Assembly (NCBI GenBank): GCA_944325605.1
Contig: CALVAX010000002.1
Location: forward strand, 186,001-250,000
Source of the DNA: Candidatus Gastranaerophilales bacterium
Lineage (GTDB): Bacteria; Cyanobacteriota; Vampirovibrionia; Gastranaerophilales; Gastranaerophilaceae
Reading direction: 5' to 3'
Length of the DNA: 64,000 bases
Shown here: piece after piece, positions 1 to 10,800 of the stretch
How the letters are laid out: each line of letters starts with the position of its first letter
How positions within the stretch are numbered: the stretch's first letter is position 1
Position numbers and translations under genes: made by a program
Notes under the pieces: model-generated
What the model was told of the DNA's origin: nothing
The model's database searches: none
What the model saw: the letters and a program-made list of their open reading frames with translations, nothing else

Positions 1-1923
1 GAACGTGAAAGAGGTATTACAATTCAGTCCGCTGCAGTTACAGCAGAATGGAAAGGACATCAGATTAACATTATCGACACCCCCGGCCACGTTGACTTCA
101 CAATTGAAGTTGAACGTTCACTCCGTGTATTGGACGGTGTTGTTGCAGTATTCTGCGCGGTAGGCGGTGTTCAATCCCAGTCTGAAACAGTTTGGAGACA
201 GGCAAACCGTTACGAAGTTCCGAGAATGGTTTTCGTAAACAAAATGGACAGAACAGGTGCAGATTTCTTTAGAGTTGTTGAACAAATCAAAACAAGACTC
301 GGCGCAAACGCTGTTCCTATCCAGCTTCCGATTGGCGCTGAAGACAAATTCACAGGTCTGATTGATTTGATGACAATGAAGGCTGAAATCTATACAAACG
401 ACCTCGGTACAGACATCAGAGAAGAAGAAATTCCGGCAGAACTTGCAGACAAAGCTAAAGAATATAGAGATGCAATGGTTGAAGCTATCGCATCAGAAGA
501 CGATGTTTTGATGGAAAAATTCTTCGAAGATCCTGAATCAATTACGGTTGACGAATTGAGAGCAGGATTAAGAAAAGCTGTTTGCGAAAACAAAATTGTT
601 CCGGTTTGCTGCGGAACAGCTTTCAAAAACAAAGGCGTTCAGCTTCTTCTTGACAACGTAGTTTATTATATGCCGTCACCTGTTGATGTAAAAGCTATCG
701 AAGGTGAACTTGAAGACGGAACAAAAACTGAAAGACATTCTTCAGACTCTGAACCGTTCTCAGCTCTTGCGTTCAAAGTTATGACAGACCCGTATGTAGG
801 ACGTTTGACATTCTTAAGAGTTTACTCAGGCGTAATCACATCAGGTTCTTATGTTCTCAATGCTACAAACGGCAAAAAAGAACGTATCGCAAGATTGGTT
901 CGTATGTACGCTGACCAAAGACTTGAAGAAACCGAAGTTTACGCAGGCGACATCTGCGCCGCAGTTGGTTTGAAAGAAACCACAACAGGCGACACGCTTT
1001 GCGATGAAAAAGCTCCGATTATCTTAGAGAGAATGACTTTCCCAGAACCGGTTATTTCAGTTGCAATTGAACCGAAAACTAAAGCTGATCAGGATAAAAT
1101 GGGTATCGCTCTTCAAAAACTTGCAGAAGAAGATCCGTCATTCCGTGTTAAATCTGACACAGAAACCGGTCAGACAATCATTTCCGGTATGGGCGAACTT
1201 CACCTTGATATTATCGTAGACCGTATGCTTAGAGAATTCAAAGTTGAAGCTAACATCGGTAAACCGCAGGTTGCATACCGTGAAACTATCCGCGGAACGG
1301 CAGATCAGGATTCTAAATTCATCCGTCAGTCAGGCGGTAAAGGTCAGTACGGTCACGTTAAAGTTAAAATTTCTCCTGCCGAAGAAAACGCCGGCTTTGT
1401 ATTTGAAAACAAAATCGTCGGCGGTGCAATTCCGAGAGAATACATCGAACCTGCAAGAAAAGGTATGGAAGAGGCTCTTGAAGGCGGAATTTTGGCAGGA
1501 TTCCCGATGATTGACGTCAAAGTTGAACTTTATGACGGCAGCTACCACGAAGTCGACTCTTCAGAAATGGCATTCAAAATCGCAGGTTCTATGGCAATCA
1601 AAGAAGGCTGCCGCAAAGCTCAGCCATGCATTCTTGAACCGATGATGAAAGTCGAAATCGAAATTCCTGAAGAATTCACAGGTACAATTATCGGCGACAT
1701 CTCAAGAAGACGCGGACGTGTTGAAGGTCAGGAACCTCAGGGCAATACAGGAAACGTTATCGTAAGATCAATCGTTCCGCTTGCAAACATGTTCGGTTAC
1801 GCAACAGACTTGAGATCTAACACTCAGGGCCGCGGAACTTTTTCAATGGAATTCGACCATTACGAACAGGTTCCGGCAAATATCGAAAAAGAAATTATTG
1901 AAAAATCAGGTCAGAAGGCTTAA
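1..1923 (+). CDS. fusA: Elongation factor G, 5'-truncated by window edge
   Basis: The frame is open from base 1, so the true start lies outside the window. EF-G is the GTPase that translocates tRNA and mRNA on the ribosome. Visible G-domain motifs are ERERGITI (switch region), DTPGHVDF (G3) and NKMD (G4); the P-loop is missing. Domains II to V follow, including GMGELHLDI and the C-terminal region ending GQKA. About 641 residues are present against roughly 690-700 for the family, so only about 50 N-terminal residues are missing. A strong terminator follows directly, making this the last gene of its transcript. Identification is secure. Confidence 0.97.
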   Translation, partial: ERERGITIQSAAVTAEWKGHQINIIDTPGHVDFTIEVERSLRVLDGVVAVFCAVGGVQSQSETVWRQANRYEVPRMVFVNKMDRTGADFFRVVEQIKTRLGANAVPIQLPIGAEDKFTGLIDLMTMKAEIYTNDLGTDIREEEIPAELADKAKEYRDAMVEAIASEDDVLMEKFFEDPESITVDELRAGLRKAVCENKIVPVCCGTAFKNKGVQLLLDNVVYYMPSPVDVKAIEGELEDGTKTERHSSDSEPFSALAFKVMTDPYVGRLTFLRVYSGVITSGSYVLNATNGKKERIARLVRMYADQRLEETEVYAGDICAAVGLKETTTGDTLCDEKAPIILERMTFPEPVISVAIEPKTKADQDKMGIALQKLAEEDPSFRVKSDTETGQTIISGMGELHLDIIVDRMLREFKVEANIGKPQVAYRETIRGTADQDSKFIRQSGGKGQYGHVKVKISPAEENAGFVFENKIVGGAIPREYIEPARKGMEEALEGGILAGFPMIDVKVELYDGSYHEVDSSEMAFKIAGSMAIKEGCRKAQPCILEPMMKVEIEIPEEFTGTIIGDISRRRGRVEGQEPQGNTGNVIVRSIVPLANMFGYATDLRSNTQGRGTFSMEFDHYEQVPANIEKEIIEKSGQKA

Positions 1924-1949
1924 TTTTCAATAAAATCAAATAAACCAAA

Positions 1950-1977
1950 AGACCGTCTAAACAGGCGGTCTTTTTTT
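1950..1977 (+). terminator. Rho-independent terminator after fusA
   Basis: A 9-bp stem (AGACCGTCT / AGGCGGTCT, one G-T pair) with an AAAC loop is followed by a run of Ts. It lies 27 bases after the fusA stop codon. Confidence 0.9.
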
Positions 1978-2024
1978 ATGTTTGAAAAAATAAATTGTTT
2001 ATTGTAACGAAATGTAAATATAAA

Positions 2025-2053
2025 TTTAAAAATGGCTGAAACCCTGTTATAAT
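2025..2053 (+). promoter_or_regulatory. Sigma70-type promoter upstream of pentanucleotide repeat
   Basis: A perfect -10 box TATAAT (2048-2053) lies 17 bases after TTTAAA (2025-2030). The spacer contains GGCTGAAA. A nearly identical arrangement (TTTAAA, CGCTGAAA, TATAAT) occurs at 30263-30290, also just before a pentanucleotide repeat. Transcription should start about 7 bases after the -10 box, at the first repeat units. Confidence 0.7.
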
Positions 2054-2058
2054 CCGCT

Positions 2059-2135
2059 GTATGGTATGGTATGGTATGGTATGGTATGGTATGGTATGGT
2101 ATGGTATGGTATGGTATGGTATGGTATGGTATGGT
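2059..2135 (+). repeat. Pentanucleotide microsatellite (ATGGT)15
   Basis: Fifteen perfect ATGGT units fill 2061-2135, with a partial unit before them. The array begins 5-7 bases after a TATAAT box and ends about 85 bases before the start codon at 2220, so it should form the very 5' end of the mRNA. Perfect short tandem repeats of this kind change length by slippage. Confidence 0.95.
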
Positions 2136-2219
2136 AAATAATTTCAGACCTTTTGTTTTTTATTAATTATAAGCGCGCGAGGATATAAAAATAAAAGATA
2201 GAAAGGAAGGAAACTATTT

Positions 2220-3002
2220 ATGCCAAATGAAATTACAAACGGATTAAAGTCCGAAATTGCACAGGTAATTTATGAAAGTGGTTCTACTGAACATAATTCA
2301 GTAAAAAAGTATGTAAAAACAGAATTAAGCGAAATGTTGAGCAAAGGGCAAATTACAAAAGAGGAAATGAAAGAAGCTTTAGAGTATTTAGATAAAGATC
2401 TGTCTAAAGGACTTGCAGCACGTAACAGAATGTTGTATGGGGATGTTCTATTTGATAACAAAACTGCAAAACTTTTGAATGAAACAGGTCTGTCTATTGA
2501 CGATTTGTATCAAGCAAGCCGGTTTGCAGGAGAAGACTATACAATAAACACAGTAAAACTTTCAAAAGAAGAAAAGTCCGCAGCGCAAAACGGAGAATTA
2601 ACCCGTTCTGAACTTGCAAATATTCAAAATGAGCTAAATGCAAAAATAAAAGCAAACGGCGGTGATAAAGCTTTGTCAGAAAAAGATGTAATTAAACTCA
2701 TGAAATCAATAGGACTTGAAGACGGAACAAAAAAAATAAGTGTTGCAAAAGCTATACTGGCAGGTTGGTTTCCTGCATTTAATGTGGCAAATGCAATAAC
2801 CGTTGGTGTCAGTCGAGGAGACAGAAATCTGGTATCAAAAACCAGAGAAGAAAAACCGTTTGGTTCTCAAGATTCGAACGATAATTCAGTAACAAATGAA
2901 ACAGAGGCAAAAATGTCTGTATTAAAACAACAATATGAAAATATTATTGAAAATGAAGAAATTTTAATGCCGCAAGAATTTGAGCAGGAGTTTGAAGAAT
3001 AG
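2220..3002 (+). CDS. Orphan protein behind a repeat-bearing 5' UTR
   Basis: No family recognised. The 260-residue product starts MPNEITNG and is preceded by a strong ribosome site (AAGGAAGGAA, about 9 bases before ATG). It appears mostly alpha-helical and charged. One moderately hydrophobic stretch lies near residues 176-198 (AKAILAGWFPAF...), which may be a membrane-associated helix. The C-terminus is Glu-rich and acidic. The gene is monocistronic: its own promoter and ATGGT array are upstream and a strong hairpin follows. The promoter architecture is shared with the unrelated small gene at 30392, suggesting common control. Function unknown. Confidence 0.8.
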   Translation: MPNEITNGLKSEIAQVIYESGSTEHNSVKKYVKTELSEMLSKGQITKEEMKEALEYLDKDLSKGLAARNRMLYGDVLFDNKTAKLLNETGLSIDDLYQASRFAGEDYTINTVKLSKEEKSAAQNGELTRSELANIQNELNAKIKANGGDKALSEKDVIKLMKSIGLEDGTKKISVAKAILAGWFPAFNVANAITVGVSRGDRNLVSKTREEKPFGSQDSNDNSVTNETEAKMSVLKQQYENIIENEEILMPQEFEQEFEE

Positions 3003-3021
3003 AATTTTTAAAGCAATATAA

Positions 3022-3053
3022 AGCGGCGCGGTTGGATTTTCAACCGCGCCGCT
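3022..3053. terminator. GC-rich hairpin between convergent genes
   Basis: A perfect 13-bp stem (AGCGGCGCGGTTG / CAACCGCGCCGCT) with loop GATTTT sits between the convergent genes ending at 3002 and 3071. Neither side has a long U-tract, though AT-rich sequence follows on both, so it could stop transcription from both sides. Confidence 0.75.
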
Positions 3054-3070
3054 ACAAACATAAATTTAAA

Positions 3071-3364
3071 CTATTCCGGAATACAGCTTGAAATAATTTT
3101 GTGGGCTTTATCAAGCAGAGTTTCTTTTTTTGCATCAGGGTCTGTGAATTCAATCCCCAGATTTTTCAGAGCAGTTTTAATATTTTCTCTGGCACTGCTG
3201 TGCGGAGAAATTTCAATACTTTTTGTTCTGAATTCCGCTGTTACCTGATTTTGTTTTACGATGTTTGCGACTTTGTTGTATAAAAGATAAACATTTTTAT
3301 TATTTCCGTTTGCCGGAACCGAGATTTTGCCGGTGAATGATGGTGAAATTGATTGAATTTTCAT
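3071..3364 (-). CDS. Small orphan protein with N-terminal SFTG motif
   Basis: A 97-residue protein starting MKIQSISPSFTGK. The start is supported by an AGGAA ribosome site about 8 bases upstream on the minus strand. It begins with a short beta-like segment and the motif S-F-T-G at residues 9-12, a signature shared with at least six other unrelated proteins in this window. The rest looks like a small alpha/beta domain (NVYLLYNKVANIVK; ENIKTALKNLGIEF). There is no signal peptide and no membrane segment. Function unknown. It is probably transcribed alone. Confidence 0.75.
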   Translation of the reverse strand: MKIQSISPSFTGKISVPANGNNKNVYLLYNKVANIVKQNQVTAEFRTKSIEISPHSSARENIKTALKNLGIEFTDPDAKKETLLDKAHKIISSCIPE

Positions 3365-3724
3365 TGATTTTTTTCCTTTCTTTTATCTAATTTTAGAACG
3401 AAAGAAATATAATTAAAAGTAAAATGATATATCTTGAAAATATATTGTTACATATCCTGAAAAAACGAAGAAAAAATTTCGAAAAAAATTGAAAAAATTC
3501 CAGAAAAATTTTGCAAATTAAAGACTCCTCAAAGCGTGTCAGAATAACACTTTTTGCCGCAGCCTCAACGTAAAATTTTGTAAAAAATTACGACAGATGT
3601 AATACTAAAGATTGAAGATTTTTTTGAAAAGGTGGTATAATATAAATAGGAGAGATGACAAACAAAAACATAAAAACGCCAGTAACATCAATTTTGTATA
3701 TCAGCACTATTGAAAGGCATATAT
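3365..3724. other. Intergenic region between divergent genes
   Basis: About 360 bases, very A-rich on the plus strand (many AAAAATT tracts at 3460-3520). It holds the ribosome site of the minus-strand gene at its left and a plus-strand extended -10 promoter at 3612-3641. No convincing gene or structured RNA was seen. Confidence 0.6.
3612..3641 (+). promoter_or_regulatory. Extended -10 promoter for the AAA/R3H gene
   Basis: TATAAT (3636-3641) is preceded by TGG (extended -10) and, 18 bases upstream, by TTGAAG (3612-3617). The core GGTGGTATAATATAA is repeated exactly upstream of the 2-oxoacid oxidoreductase operon (13294-13308). Confidence 0.65.
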
Positions 3725-5377
3725 ATGAGTAACCTGCAATTTCAAAACGACTTGGACAGACTGTTAGAGGTTTTACCTGAAAGGGTAAGGAGGCTGGTTA
3801 ACTATGATCAGATGGAGGATGTTATTGAGATTGTTCTGGATATCGGCCGAACGCCTGAGATAAGACATTCAAACGGCAAAATTGAGTATTTAGGGTCAGA
3901 TTTTGTGACGGAGGAGGATATAAATTATATCACTTCGCACATTCAGGAATTTACATCTGACAACAGGTCCGGAATCCCCGGCACTTTGCACCGTATCAGT
4001 GCAATCAGAAACCGGCAGGGAAAAGTTATTGGGCTTACCTGCAGAATCGGCAGAGTTGTGACAGGTACGATTGCGTGTATAAAAGATATTTGTATGATGA
4101 ATAAAAGTATCCTGTTTCTCGGGCGGCCGGGGGTCGGAAAAACCACAAAACTCCGCGAGATTTCAAGGCTTGTTGCGGATGAACTCGGAAAAAGAGTTGT
4201 GGTTGTAGATACATCAAACGAAATTGCAGGGGACGGAGATACCCCTCATCCGGCAATCGGGCATGCAAGACGTATGCAGGTAAGGCAGCCGGAATTTCAA
4301 AAAGATATTATGATTGAGGCGGTTGAAAATCACACACCGGAAGTTATCGTAGTCGATGAAATCGGTACGGAAGCCGAAGCGCAGGCTGCCCGCACCATCG
4401 CAGAACGCGGTGTTATGTTGATTGCAACCGCTCATGGTAATTCGCTTGAAAGTTTGATTAAGAACCCGACGTTATCCGATCTTGTCGGCGGAATTCAATC
4501 CGTAACACTGGGTGATGATGAGGCAAGACGCAGAGCTTCGCAAAAAACAGTTCTTGAGCGTGAAAAACAGCCGACTTTTGATATTGTTATAGAAATTCTT
4601 GACAGAAACACTCTTGCTGTTTACAAAAATACCGCAGAAGCTGTCGATTATATCCTTAGAGGCTGGCCGATTCGTCCTGAAATCAGAAAAGTCGACAAGG
4701 TTTATGATGCTCAGGTTCAAAATGAAAATCCGCCGGCTGAGTCTTCCGCAGACCACGGCGCAATTTCTGAAATCAAAGATGAAATTTCAAAACTTGACAA
4801 CAAAGCACTGAAAGATCCGACAGATAGTTTGAAATTCAGTTTTTCAAGACAAAAATATGTAAACGATGTTAAAAAATTCAAAAAAATATACCTTTATGCA
4901 GTGTCCAGAACGATTGTTGAAAAGATAATCGAGCGGCTGGATTTGAATGCAGAAATCACAAGAAATCTGGATGATGCGGATATTGTGATTGCGCACAAAA
5001 ATTTCGCAAAAGGCGGCGCAAAAATTCTGAGTACCGCAAACGATTACAGACTTCAGATTTTCTACATCAAAACAAATTCAATGGCGCAAATTCAGAAAGT
5101 TTTGAAAGAAGCGCTGGATATTACAGAAACCTCTGAAACTTTGTGCGGATACTATGACGATGCGGAGCGGGCGTTAGATGAAGCAAAGGCTGCCATAAAT
5201 AAAATTCTTGCAGGTGCCGAGCATGTTGAACTTACCCCGCAGAACCAGCATATAAGAAAATTACAGCACGAACTTGTCGAACAGCACAATCTTGAGAGCA
5301 AATCCGTGGGTGAGGGAGAACAAAGGCACCTGCGTATTGTCGGCGGAAAAGATTTTGAAAATAAAAAAATAATTTAA
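3725..5377 (+). CDS. Ycf45/SpoIIIAA-type AAA ATPase with R3H domain
   Basis: A 550-residue single-strand-nucleic-acid-binding ATPase of the Ycf45 type, common in cyanobacteria and plastids and related to SpoIIIAA. An in-frame TTG lies at 3710, but ATG 3725 has GAAAGG seven bases upstream and is preferred. Walker A GRPGVGKTT is near residue 135 and Walker B VIVVDEIG near 208. The family's segment VVVDTSNEIAGDGDTPHPAI lies between them. The C-terminus carries an R3H-like region (IRKLQHELVEQHNL, then RHLRIVGG). The linker at about 335-370 is low-complexity. The exact cellular role is not established. The family assignment is confident and supports a cyanobacterial-lineage host. Confidence 0.88.
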   Translation: MSNLQFQNDLDRLLEVLPERVRRLVNYDQMEDVIEIVLDIGRTPEIRHSNGKIEYLGSDFVTEEDINYITSHIQEFTSDNRSGIPGTLHRISAIRNRQGKVIGLTCRIGRVVTGTIACIKDICMMNKSILFLGRPGVGKTTKLREISRLVADELGKRVVVVDTSNEIAGDGDTPHPAIGHARRMQVRQPEFQKDIMIEAVENHTPEVIVVDEIGTEAEAQAARTIAERGVMLIATAHGNSLESLIKNPTLSDLVGGIQSVTLGDDEARRRASQKTVLEREKQPTFDIVIEILDRNTLAVYKNTAEAVDYILRGWPIRPEIRKVDKVYDAQVQNENPPAESSADHGAISEIKDEISKLDNKALKDPTDSLKFSFSRQKYVNDVKKFKKIYLYAVSRTIVEKIIERLDLNAEITRNLDDADIVIAHKNFAKGGAKILSTANDYRLQIFYIKTNSMAQIQKVLKEALDITETSETLCGYYDDAERALDEAKAAINKILAGAEHVELTPQNQHIRKLQHELVEQHNLESKSVGEGEQRHLRIVGGKDFENKKII

Positions 5378-5420
5378 CAAAATCATAGCAAAAAAAATTT
5401 TTTGATGGTTTAATTCGTAT

Positions 5421-6179
5421 ATGAATATTACATTAAACCCTCAATCGTTTTATCATAAACAAAATTTACCCGCTCAAAAGCCGTCGTTTACTTCAAATTA
5501 TCAGACAATAGGCAAACTCCGTCCGCATTGCACTTATTTTTTCAGAGATGATCTGGAGTGGGGTTGTTTTGCAAGGTATTTAAACCTGCATTTTAAAGAT
5601 GCTGACAGAGTAAATATTTATAATGCTGCGTGCTCTGACGGCACTGAACCTTTTACGCTCATTATGAGCCTGTTAAAAGTTAACGGTAAAGAAAAATCAG
5701 AAAAGTTTTTTCCGATAGAAGCCTTTGATTTGAATACAAGACTGGTTAAAAAAGCTAAAACCGGAGAAATTCATTTTTTACCGGGGCTTTACGGAGTTAT
5801 TGATTTTTTAAATTTAAAATTTAGGACATTGTTTGGCGACACCCGATTTCTAAGTTATAAAAAACAAAAACATGGCGGGCTCGGGGTAAAAATGAATGAC
5901 GATGTGCGCAGGATGGTGAATTTCAGGGTCGGAAATGTAATAAGCAAGGTTAGGAATATTGAAGGCGAAAATACGGTATTTCTATGTAGAAATATGTGGA
6001 TGTATTTGACTGAAGCAGAGCGGATAAAACTTGCACAGAACCTCGGGCAAAATTTAAAAAAAGGTTCTCTTGTTGTAATAGGAGGGTATGATTACAGGTG
6101 CACAAAAGCAAGACAATTACTTTTGAAAAACGGGTTTGAAGAAACTTATGTTGACAAAGTTTATGAAAAAATGGTTTAA
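5421..6179 (+). CDS. CheR-like SAM-dependent methyltransferase
   Basis: A 252-residue protein. Residues 50-250 resemble the CheR/SAM methyltransferase fold: a glycine-poor motif I region (VNIYNAACSDGTEPFTL), a motif near FPIEAFDLNTRLVKKA, and VFLCRNMWMYLTEAER, which matches the CheR 'CRNvliYf' segment. The usual N-terminal CheR helical domain is not evident. Residues 1-28 instead form a short leader containing PSFTS, a variant of the SFxG motif seen elsewhere in the window. No chemotaxis genes are nearby, so a receptor-methylation role is not supported and the substrate is unknown. It starts 43 bases after the AAA/R3H gene and has a weak ribosome site. Confidence 0.7.
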   Translation: MNITLNPQSFYHKQNLPAQKPSFTSNYQTIGKLRPHCTYFFRDDLEWGCFARYLNLHFKDADRVNIYNAACSDGTEPFTLIMSLLKVNGKEKSEKFFPIEAFDLNTRLVKKAKTGEIHFLPGLYGVIDFLNLKFRTLFGDTRFLSYKKQKHGGLGVKMNDDVRRMVNFRVGNVISKVRNIEGENTVFLCRNMWMYLTEAERIKLAQNLGQNLKKGSLVVIGGYDYRCTKARQLLLKNGFEETYVDKVYEKMV

Positions 6180-6200
6180 TTTGGTTATAGGAGGGCGCTT

Positions 6201-6461
6201 ATGAATAATATAGAGATTTATACATCAAATACTTGTCCTTACTGTATAAAGGCTAAGAAGCTTTTACAGATGCTTAATTTGGATTACACAGAGCATAATG
6301 TTGATAACGATTTTGACCGAATGTGCGAAGAATTGTCCGCACGATATGGCCAAAATGTGCAAACAGTTCCGCAAATCATAATAAACGGACATTATATAGG
6401 CGGCTACACTGACCTTGAGGCTATGCATAAAAGCGGAAAATTAAAAGAAATTTTGAATTAG
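6201..6461 (+). CDS. grxC: Glutaredoxin (GrxC type)
   Basis: An 86-residue glutathione-dependent dithiol oxidoreductase. The active site CPYC lies at residues 13-16, TVPQIIING (cis-Pro loop) at about 59-67 and the GGYTDLEAM motif follows. The length is typical. A strong AGGAGGG ribosome site lies just before ATG. It follows the methyltransferase gene by 21 bases and converges with the FAD oxidase gene, overlapping it by four bases at the stop codons. Confidence 0.93.
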   Translation: MNNIEIYTSNTCPYCIKAKKLLQMLNLDYTEHNVDNDFDRMCEELSARYGQNVQTVPQIIINGHYIGGYTDLEAMHKSGKLKEILN

Positions 6462-7843
6462 AAAATTTTGTAAGGATTTAAAATATTATCAGGGTCAAAG
6501 GTCTTTTTTATCATCCGCATATATTCTAACGCAAGCGGATTTACGACCATATTGATATAATCTCTTTTTGCAGACCCGATTCCGTGTTCGCCTGATAAAA
6601 TTCCGCCGAGTTTGGAGGTAAGATCGTAAATTTCCGATTTTGCGAGTTTTAGTCTGTTGTATTCATCCTCATCTCTGTAGTCAATCGGGATTTGCGGGTG
6701 AACGCTTCCATCTCCGACATGCCCAACCATGCAGACTTCAAGATTGTATTTTTCGCAGATTTTTCTGATGCCGAGAACAAGTTTTGCAAGGTTCTGGCGC
6801 GGGACGATTACGTCGTCCGTTGTGACATTCGGCTTTAATTTTGCGCATGCGCCCATGGAAGATCTTCTTGCCCTCCAGATATGATTGTATTCTTCTTCAT
6901 TAGATGAACTTTGAATTGCAGAAGCTTTTGCATTTTGTAAAATTGATAAGATTATATTTTTTTGATAGTCAACTGCTGCTGCAAATCCGTCAATTTCTAT
7001 AATTAAAGCTGCTTCTTTATCAGTCAGCAAACCTGAAGGGTAAAATTTTTCAACTGTCTGAAGCGCATTTTTATCCATAAAATCAAGTGTTGTCGGGAAT
7101 ATTTGCTGTTCAATAATTGAGTCTACCGCATTAACAGCTTCGCTTATCCTGTCAAAATAAGCCATTACAACCTGACGGGTTTGGGGTTTCGGGATAAGTT
7201 TTACTGTTGCTTCAACGATAATCCCTAAGGTGCCTTCGCTGCCTATGAAAAGACTGCCTAAATTATACCCTGTTGCGTTTTTTATTGTGTTGGAACCTGT
7301 TTGCAAAATCTCTCCGTTTGCCATTACAACTTTCAAATCAAGAATGTAGTCTTTAGTGGAACCGTACTTGAAAGTTCTTGCGCCTCCGGAAGATTGTGCG
7401 ATACTTCCGCCGATAGTTGAAACAGCAAGGTTTGACGGATCCGGAGGGTAGTAAAGTCCAAGAGCCTCAGCCTGTTTTTGAAGTTCTCCGACGATTACTC
7501 CGGGCTGAACGCGGGCTGTCATATTCTGACGGTTAATTTCAAGAATTTTATTCATCCTTGAAAAGTTTAAGATAATCCCGCCGTGCTCTACCGTGCAGGC
7601 GCCGACAACGTTTGTGCCCGCTCCGCGGCAGATTACCGGAATTTTGTGTTTTGAAGCCGTCTTTACAACCTGTTGAACTTCTTCAATATTCTCAACAAAA
7701 ACAACCGCATCCGCTATTTTTTTTATATCCGGAAGATTTGCTGCATCCTGACTGTAGACGTAGCGTTCCTCAAGTTCGGTGAGGACATTTGCACGGGGTA
7801 AAATTTTCTCTAAATCTTTTATTAATCTAGTCTTCGTCAACAT
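6458..7843 (-). CDS. glcD: GlcD-type FAD-linked oxidase (glycolate/lactate oxidase family)
   Basis: A 461-residue cytoplasmic flavoprotein of the FAD-binding type 4 / GlcD family, which oxidises 2-hydroxyacids such as glycolate or D-lactate. The PCMH FAD-binding region shows VICRGAGTNVVGAC and PPDPSNLAVSTIGGSIAQSS. The C-terminal FAD-oxidase domain shows VGHVGDGSVHPQIPID and GGILSGEHGIGSAKR. No GlcE or GlcF partner is adjacent, so the substrate and electron acceptor are open. The start codon overlaps the end of the upstream coiled-coil gene by 17 bases with no strong ribosome site, suggesting translational coupling. Confidence 0.9.
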   Translation of the reverse strand: MLTKTRLIKDLEKILPRANVLTELEERYVYSQDAANLPDIKKIADAVVFVENIEEVQQVVKTASKHKIPVICRGAGTNVVGACTVEHGGIILNFSRMNKILEINRQNMTARVQPGVIVGELQKQAEALGLYYPPDPSNLAVSTIGGSIAQSSGGARTFKYGSTKDYILDLKVVMANGEILQTGSNTIKNATGYNLGSLFIGSEGTLGIIVEATVKLIPKPQTRQVVMAYFDRISEAVNAVDSIIEQQIFPTTLDFMDKNALQTVEKFYPSGLLTDKEAALIIEIDGFAAAVDYQKNIILSILQNAKASAIQSSSNEEEYNHIWRARRSSMGACAKLKPNVTTDDVIVPRQNLAKLVLGIRKICEKYNLEVCMVGHVGDGSVHPQIPIDYRDEDEYNRLKLAKSEIYDLTSKLGGILSGEHGIGSAKRDYINMVVNPLALEYMRMIKKTFDPDNILNPYKIF

Positions 7844-10800
7844 ATGAGGTCAGCTTTTCTATTCCTTTGGAAAGTTTGTTTATTTTATCATCAAGTTTTT
7901 TCATTTTTTCGGAAATTTTATCTTCCATTGATGAATATTGTCCGGCAGAATTCTGAACGGCATTTAAAATTGCGTCAAGCTTATGTTCAAGCATATCAAT
8001 TTTATTTTGCTGCTCATTGAATTTCTTTTCCAGCGATTCAACAATTTCTTTATTATCGACCATTGATTTCAAAAGACAAATTTCTGAATTTATTACAGAA
8101 AGATTTGAGGTGTCTGCTGAAATAATTTCCAGTTTTTCGCTCGCATCATCAATCCATTCACCTAAATACATCATAACCTGACGCATAACATTATCTGCAT
8201 TGGCGGATATTGTGACAGCATCATTGATATTGTCCAGCTTTTTCTCAATAACTTCATTTATGCTGTTGTTGTCGAGAATGTCAATTCTTTTTTGAAGCTG
8301 GTTTGTTACTTTGCTGAATTCGTCAAGTCCGTCGGTAAGTGCACGGTAGGATTCATCTGAAGTCAGAAGAAGTTTGTTTGTTCTTGAACTCAAACTCAAT
8401 ACATCTTCATTAATTTTTTCGATATTGTTTTTAAGTTCAAGTATTTGTTCTTCTGTCAGACTGCTGTGAAGTGAATTTACAGAGGCTGCAATTTTGTGCA
8501 TATTCTGGGAAATTTCACTTATATCTTCTTTAGATGAGGATGTTGAAATATCATTCAGGATAATTCTGAGCTTTGCAATATCGGATTCAATATCCTGCAT
8601 CGTGTAGGTGTAATCCCAGGAATCGGAACTGCTGGCGATACTGCTCAGTTGTTTTTTTACATCAAGAAGATTTTTATTAATTTCTTCGGTTCTTTCTTCT
8701 ACGAAACCTTTGATTTCTTCTGTTTCTTCTGCGAATGTAATTTGATCGGCAACGGAGAGCAGAGCGTTCATTACGGAATCTTTTATATCGCTTGCGTTTT
8801 TGTCAATGTCCAGTCCGTTAATTCTTTCTTCAACAGTTGAAAGGTCAGATAAAAGTTTTTCAAGGTATTTGTCGACGTTTTGTGCTTTTTCTGTTGTGCC
8901 GGACTTTTCAAATTGTTTGCGCTGTTCAAAGATAAGGTCTTTTATTCCTTGAATTTCACTCATTAATTCATTGTCATCAGAAAGGGCCAGAACATCAACT
9001 TTGTCATGCAGCGACTGCACAAGCTCTTCAATACGGCCTTCGCCGCCTGATGTTGCCAGAACATCAACTTTATCATGCAGCGACTGTACAAGTTCTTCGA
9101 TATGTTCTTCGCTATCTGACAGGGTCAGTATATCAATTTTGTCATGAAGGGCTTTTATAATATCTTCAAGTTCGTCAAGTTTTTCATTGTTGTCTGACAA
9201 AACAAGCACATCAACTTTTTCATGAAGTGCATTCAGCATTTCTTCTACTTTTTCTTTTTCGCCTGTTGCAGCGAGAATATCTATTTTTTCTTGCAGTGAT
9301 TGTACCAGATCCTCAATTCTTTCTGAAGAATCTGAAAGCGCAAGTACATCAACTTTGGAATTTATTTCATCCAGCAGCTGTTGCAAATTTTTCAGTGCGA
9401 CAGATGAAGTTTGATTACCGTTGTCCAGTTCGTCATTGATTATTTTTAATTTTGAAGTTACTTCTGAATCAAAGTAGTCAAATTTTGAAAGAAATTCTTC
9501 TTTTAATTCTTTCAGGCTTGATGTTTGATCAAGATTATTCAGATGTTTAAGTATGCTGTCAAGTGTGCGTTCTGTTGAGATGAAGCCTGAATCGGTTTTC
9601 TCTTCAATTCTTTTAAGATCCGCTTTCCAGTTTTCAAGAAGTTCATTTGTTTTGTCGAAGTTATTTGCAATATTTTGTTCTACTGTTGTTATAGTAGATG
9701 TCATAACTCCAATTTGATTCTGGTTGAGGTCATTTATAACTTCTTCAACTTTCGCAAATTTTTCTGTCAGGTCTTTATACGCATCATTAAGCTGAAGGTA
9801 ATTATCGTGATTTTCAGTAAGACTTTCGTTTACATCTGAAGAAAAATTCAGGTATGAAAGTTCTATCTGTGAGCGCAGGGTTTCTAAAATGCTGTCAAAA
9901 CCGGTGTTTATAAAGTTGTCAATAACTTCTTTCAAAGGCTTGAATTCTTCTGCAATTGAGGCTGTTTTATCGCTCACGATTTCAGAAATATCTGTTTTGA
10001 CAAGGCTTATTTCCTGTTTTAGATCTGATATTTTGACATTAATATTTTCATCTAAATCTCCGATTTTGTCATAATTATTCAGATTAGTTTCATTTAAAAT
10101 ATCTTGCAGACTGCCTAATTTTTCTTCAATGACAGACAAGTTTTTTTGAAGTTGTTCTTCAATGTTTCCGCCTGCGTTTTCTTTCATTTCGGCAATTCCG
10201 TTTGAAATTTCAGTGAAGTTTTGTTTTAATGTATTTGAAATTTCTGACAGGCTGTTGTCCGGATCGGAGAAACATTCTGAAATTTTCATAAATTCATCTT
10301 TAATTGATGTAATTTCAGAAATCGTTGACTCAAGTTTTTGATTAGTTTGCTTGGCCAGGTAGTTTACTGATTTTTCATAATCAACAACCTTATTTTGAAC
10401 CATCATAAGATTATCGCTGAACAGATCTCCTGTGTCATGTAAAGCTGTTTCAATTGCGAGCATTTTTTCAGCCAGTTTTTCTATTTCTTCCGAGGTATTA
10501 CCGTTTGAGATGCACTCTTTTATTGCAGAAATATAATTTTCTAAACTGCTGAATTGTTCATCAATTGCATTTTTAAATCTGGCAGTGTTGTGTACAAATT
10601 CTGTTTCAAGTTTTTTGATACTGTCAGACAGCTCTTCGATTTGAGTGGAATGTTGATCTTTCATGTCTTTGGTATTTGAAATAAAATCCCTTACCATCTC
10701 AAAACTATTATCGATTTCAGTGGATAGATCAACCCCCAGCATGTCAATTTTTAAGTTAGTTGAGCTAATACCGGACAAAATATTACCTGCGTTTTGTTCG

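Noticed and set aside
2061-2141. Leader peptide (MVWYG)5-K encoded by the ATGGT array
   Set aside because: It is open by repetition only; there is no ribosome site because the transcript probably starts within the array.
3710-3724. TTG start five codons upstream of the AAA/R3H gene
   Set aside because: The GAAAGG ribosome site overlaps these codons and is placed correctly for ATG 3725.
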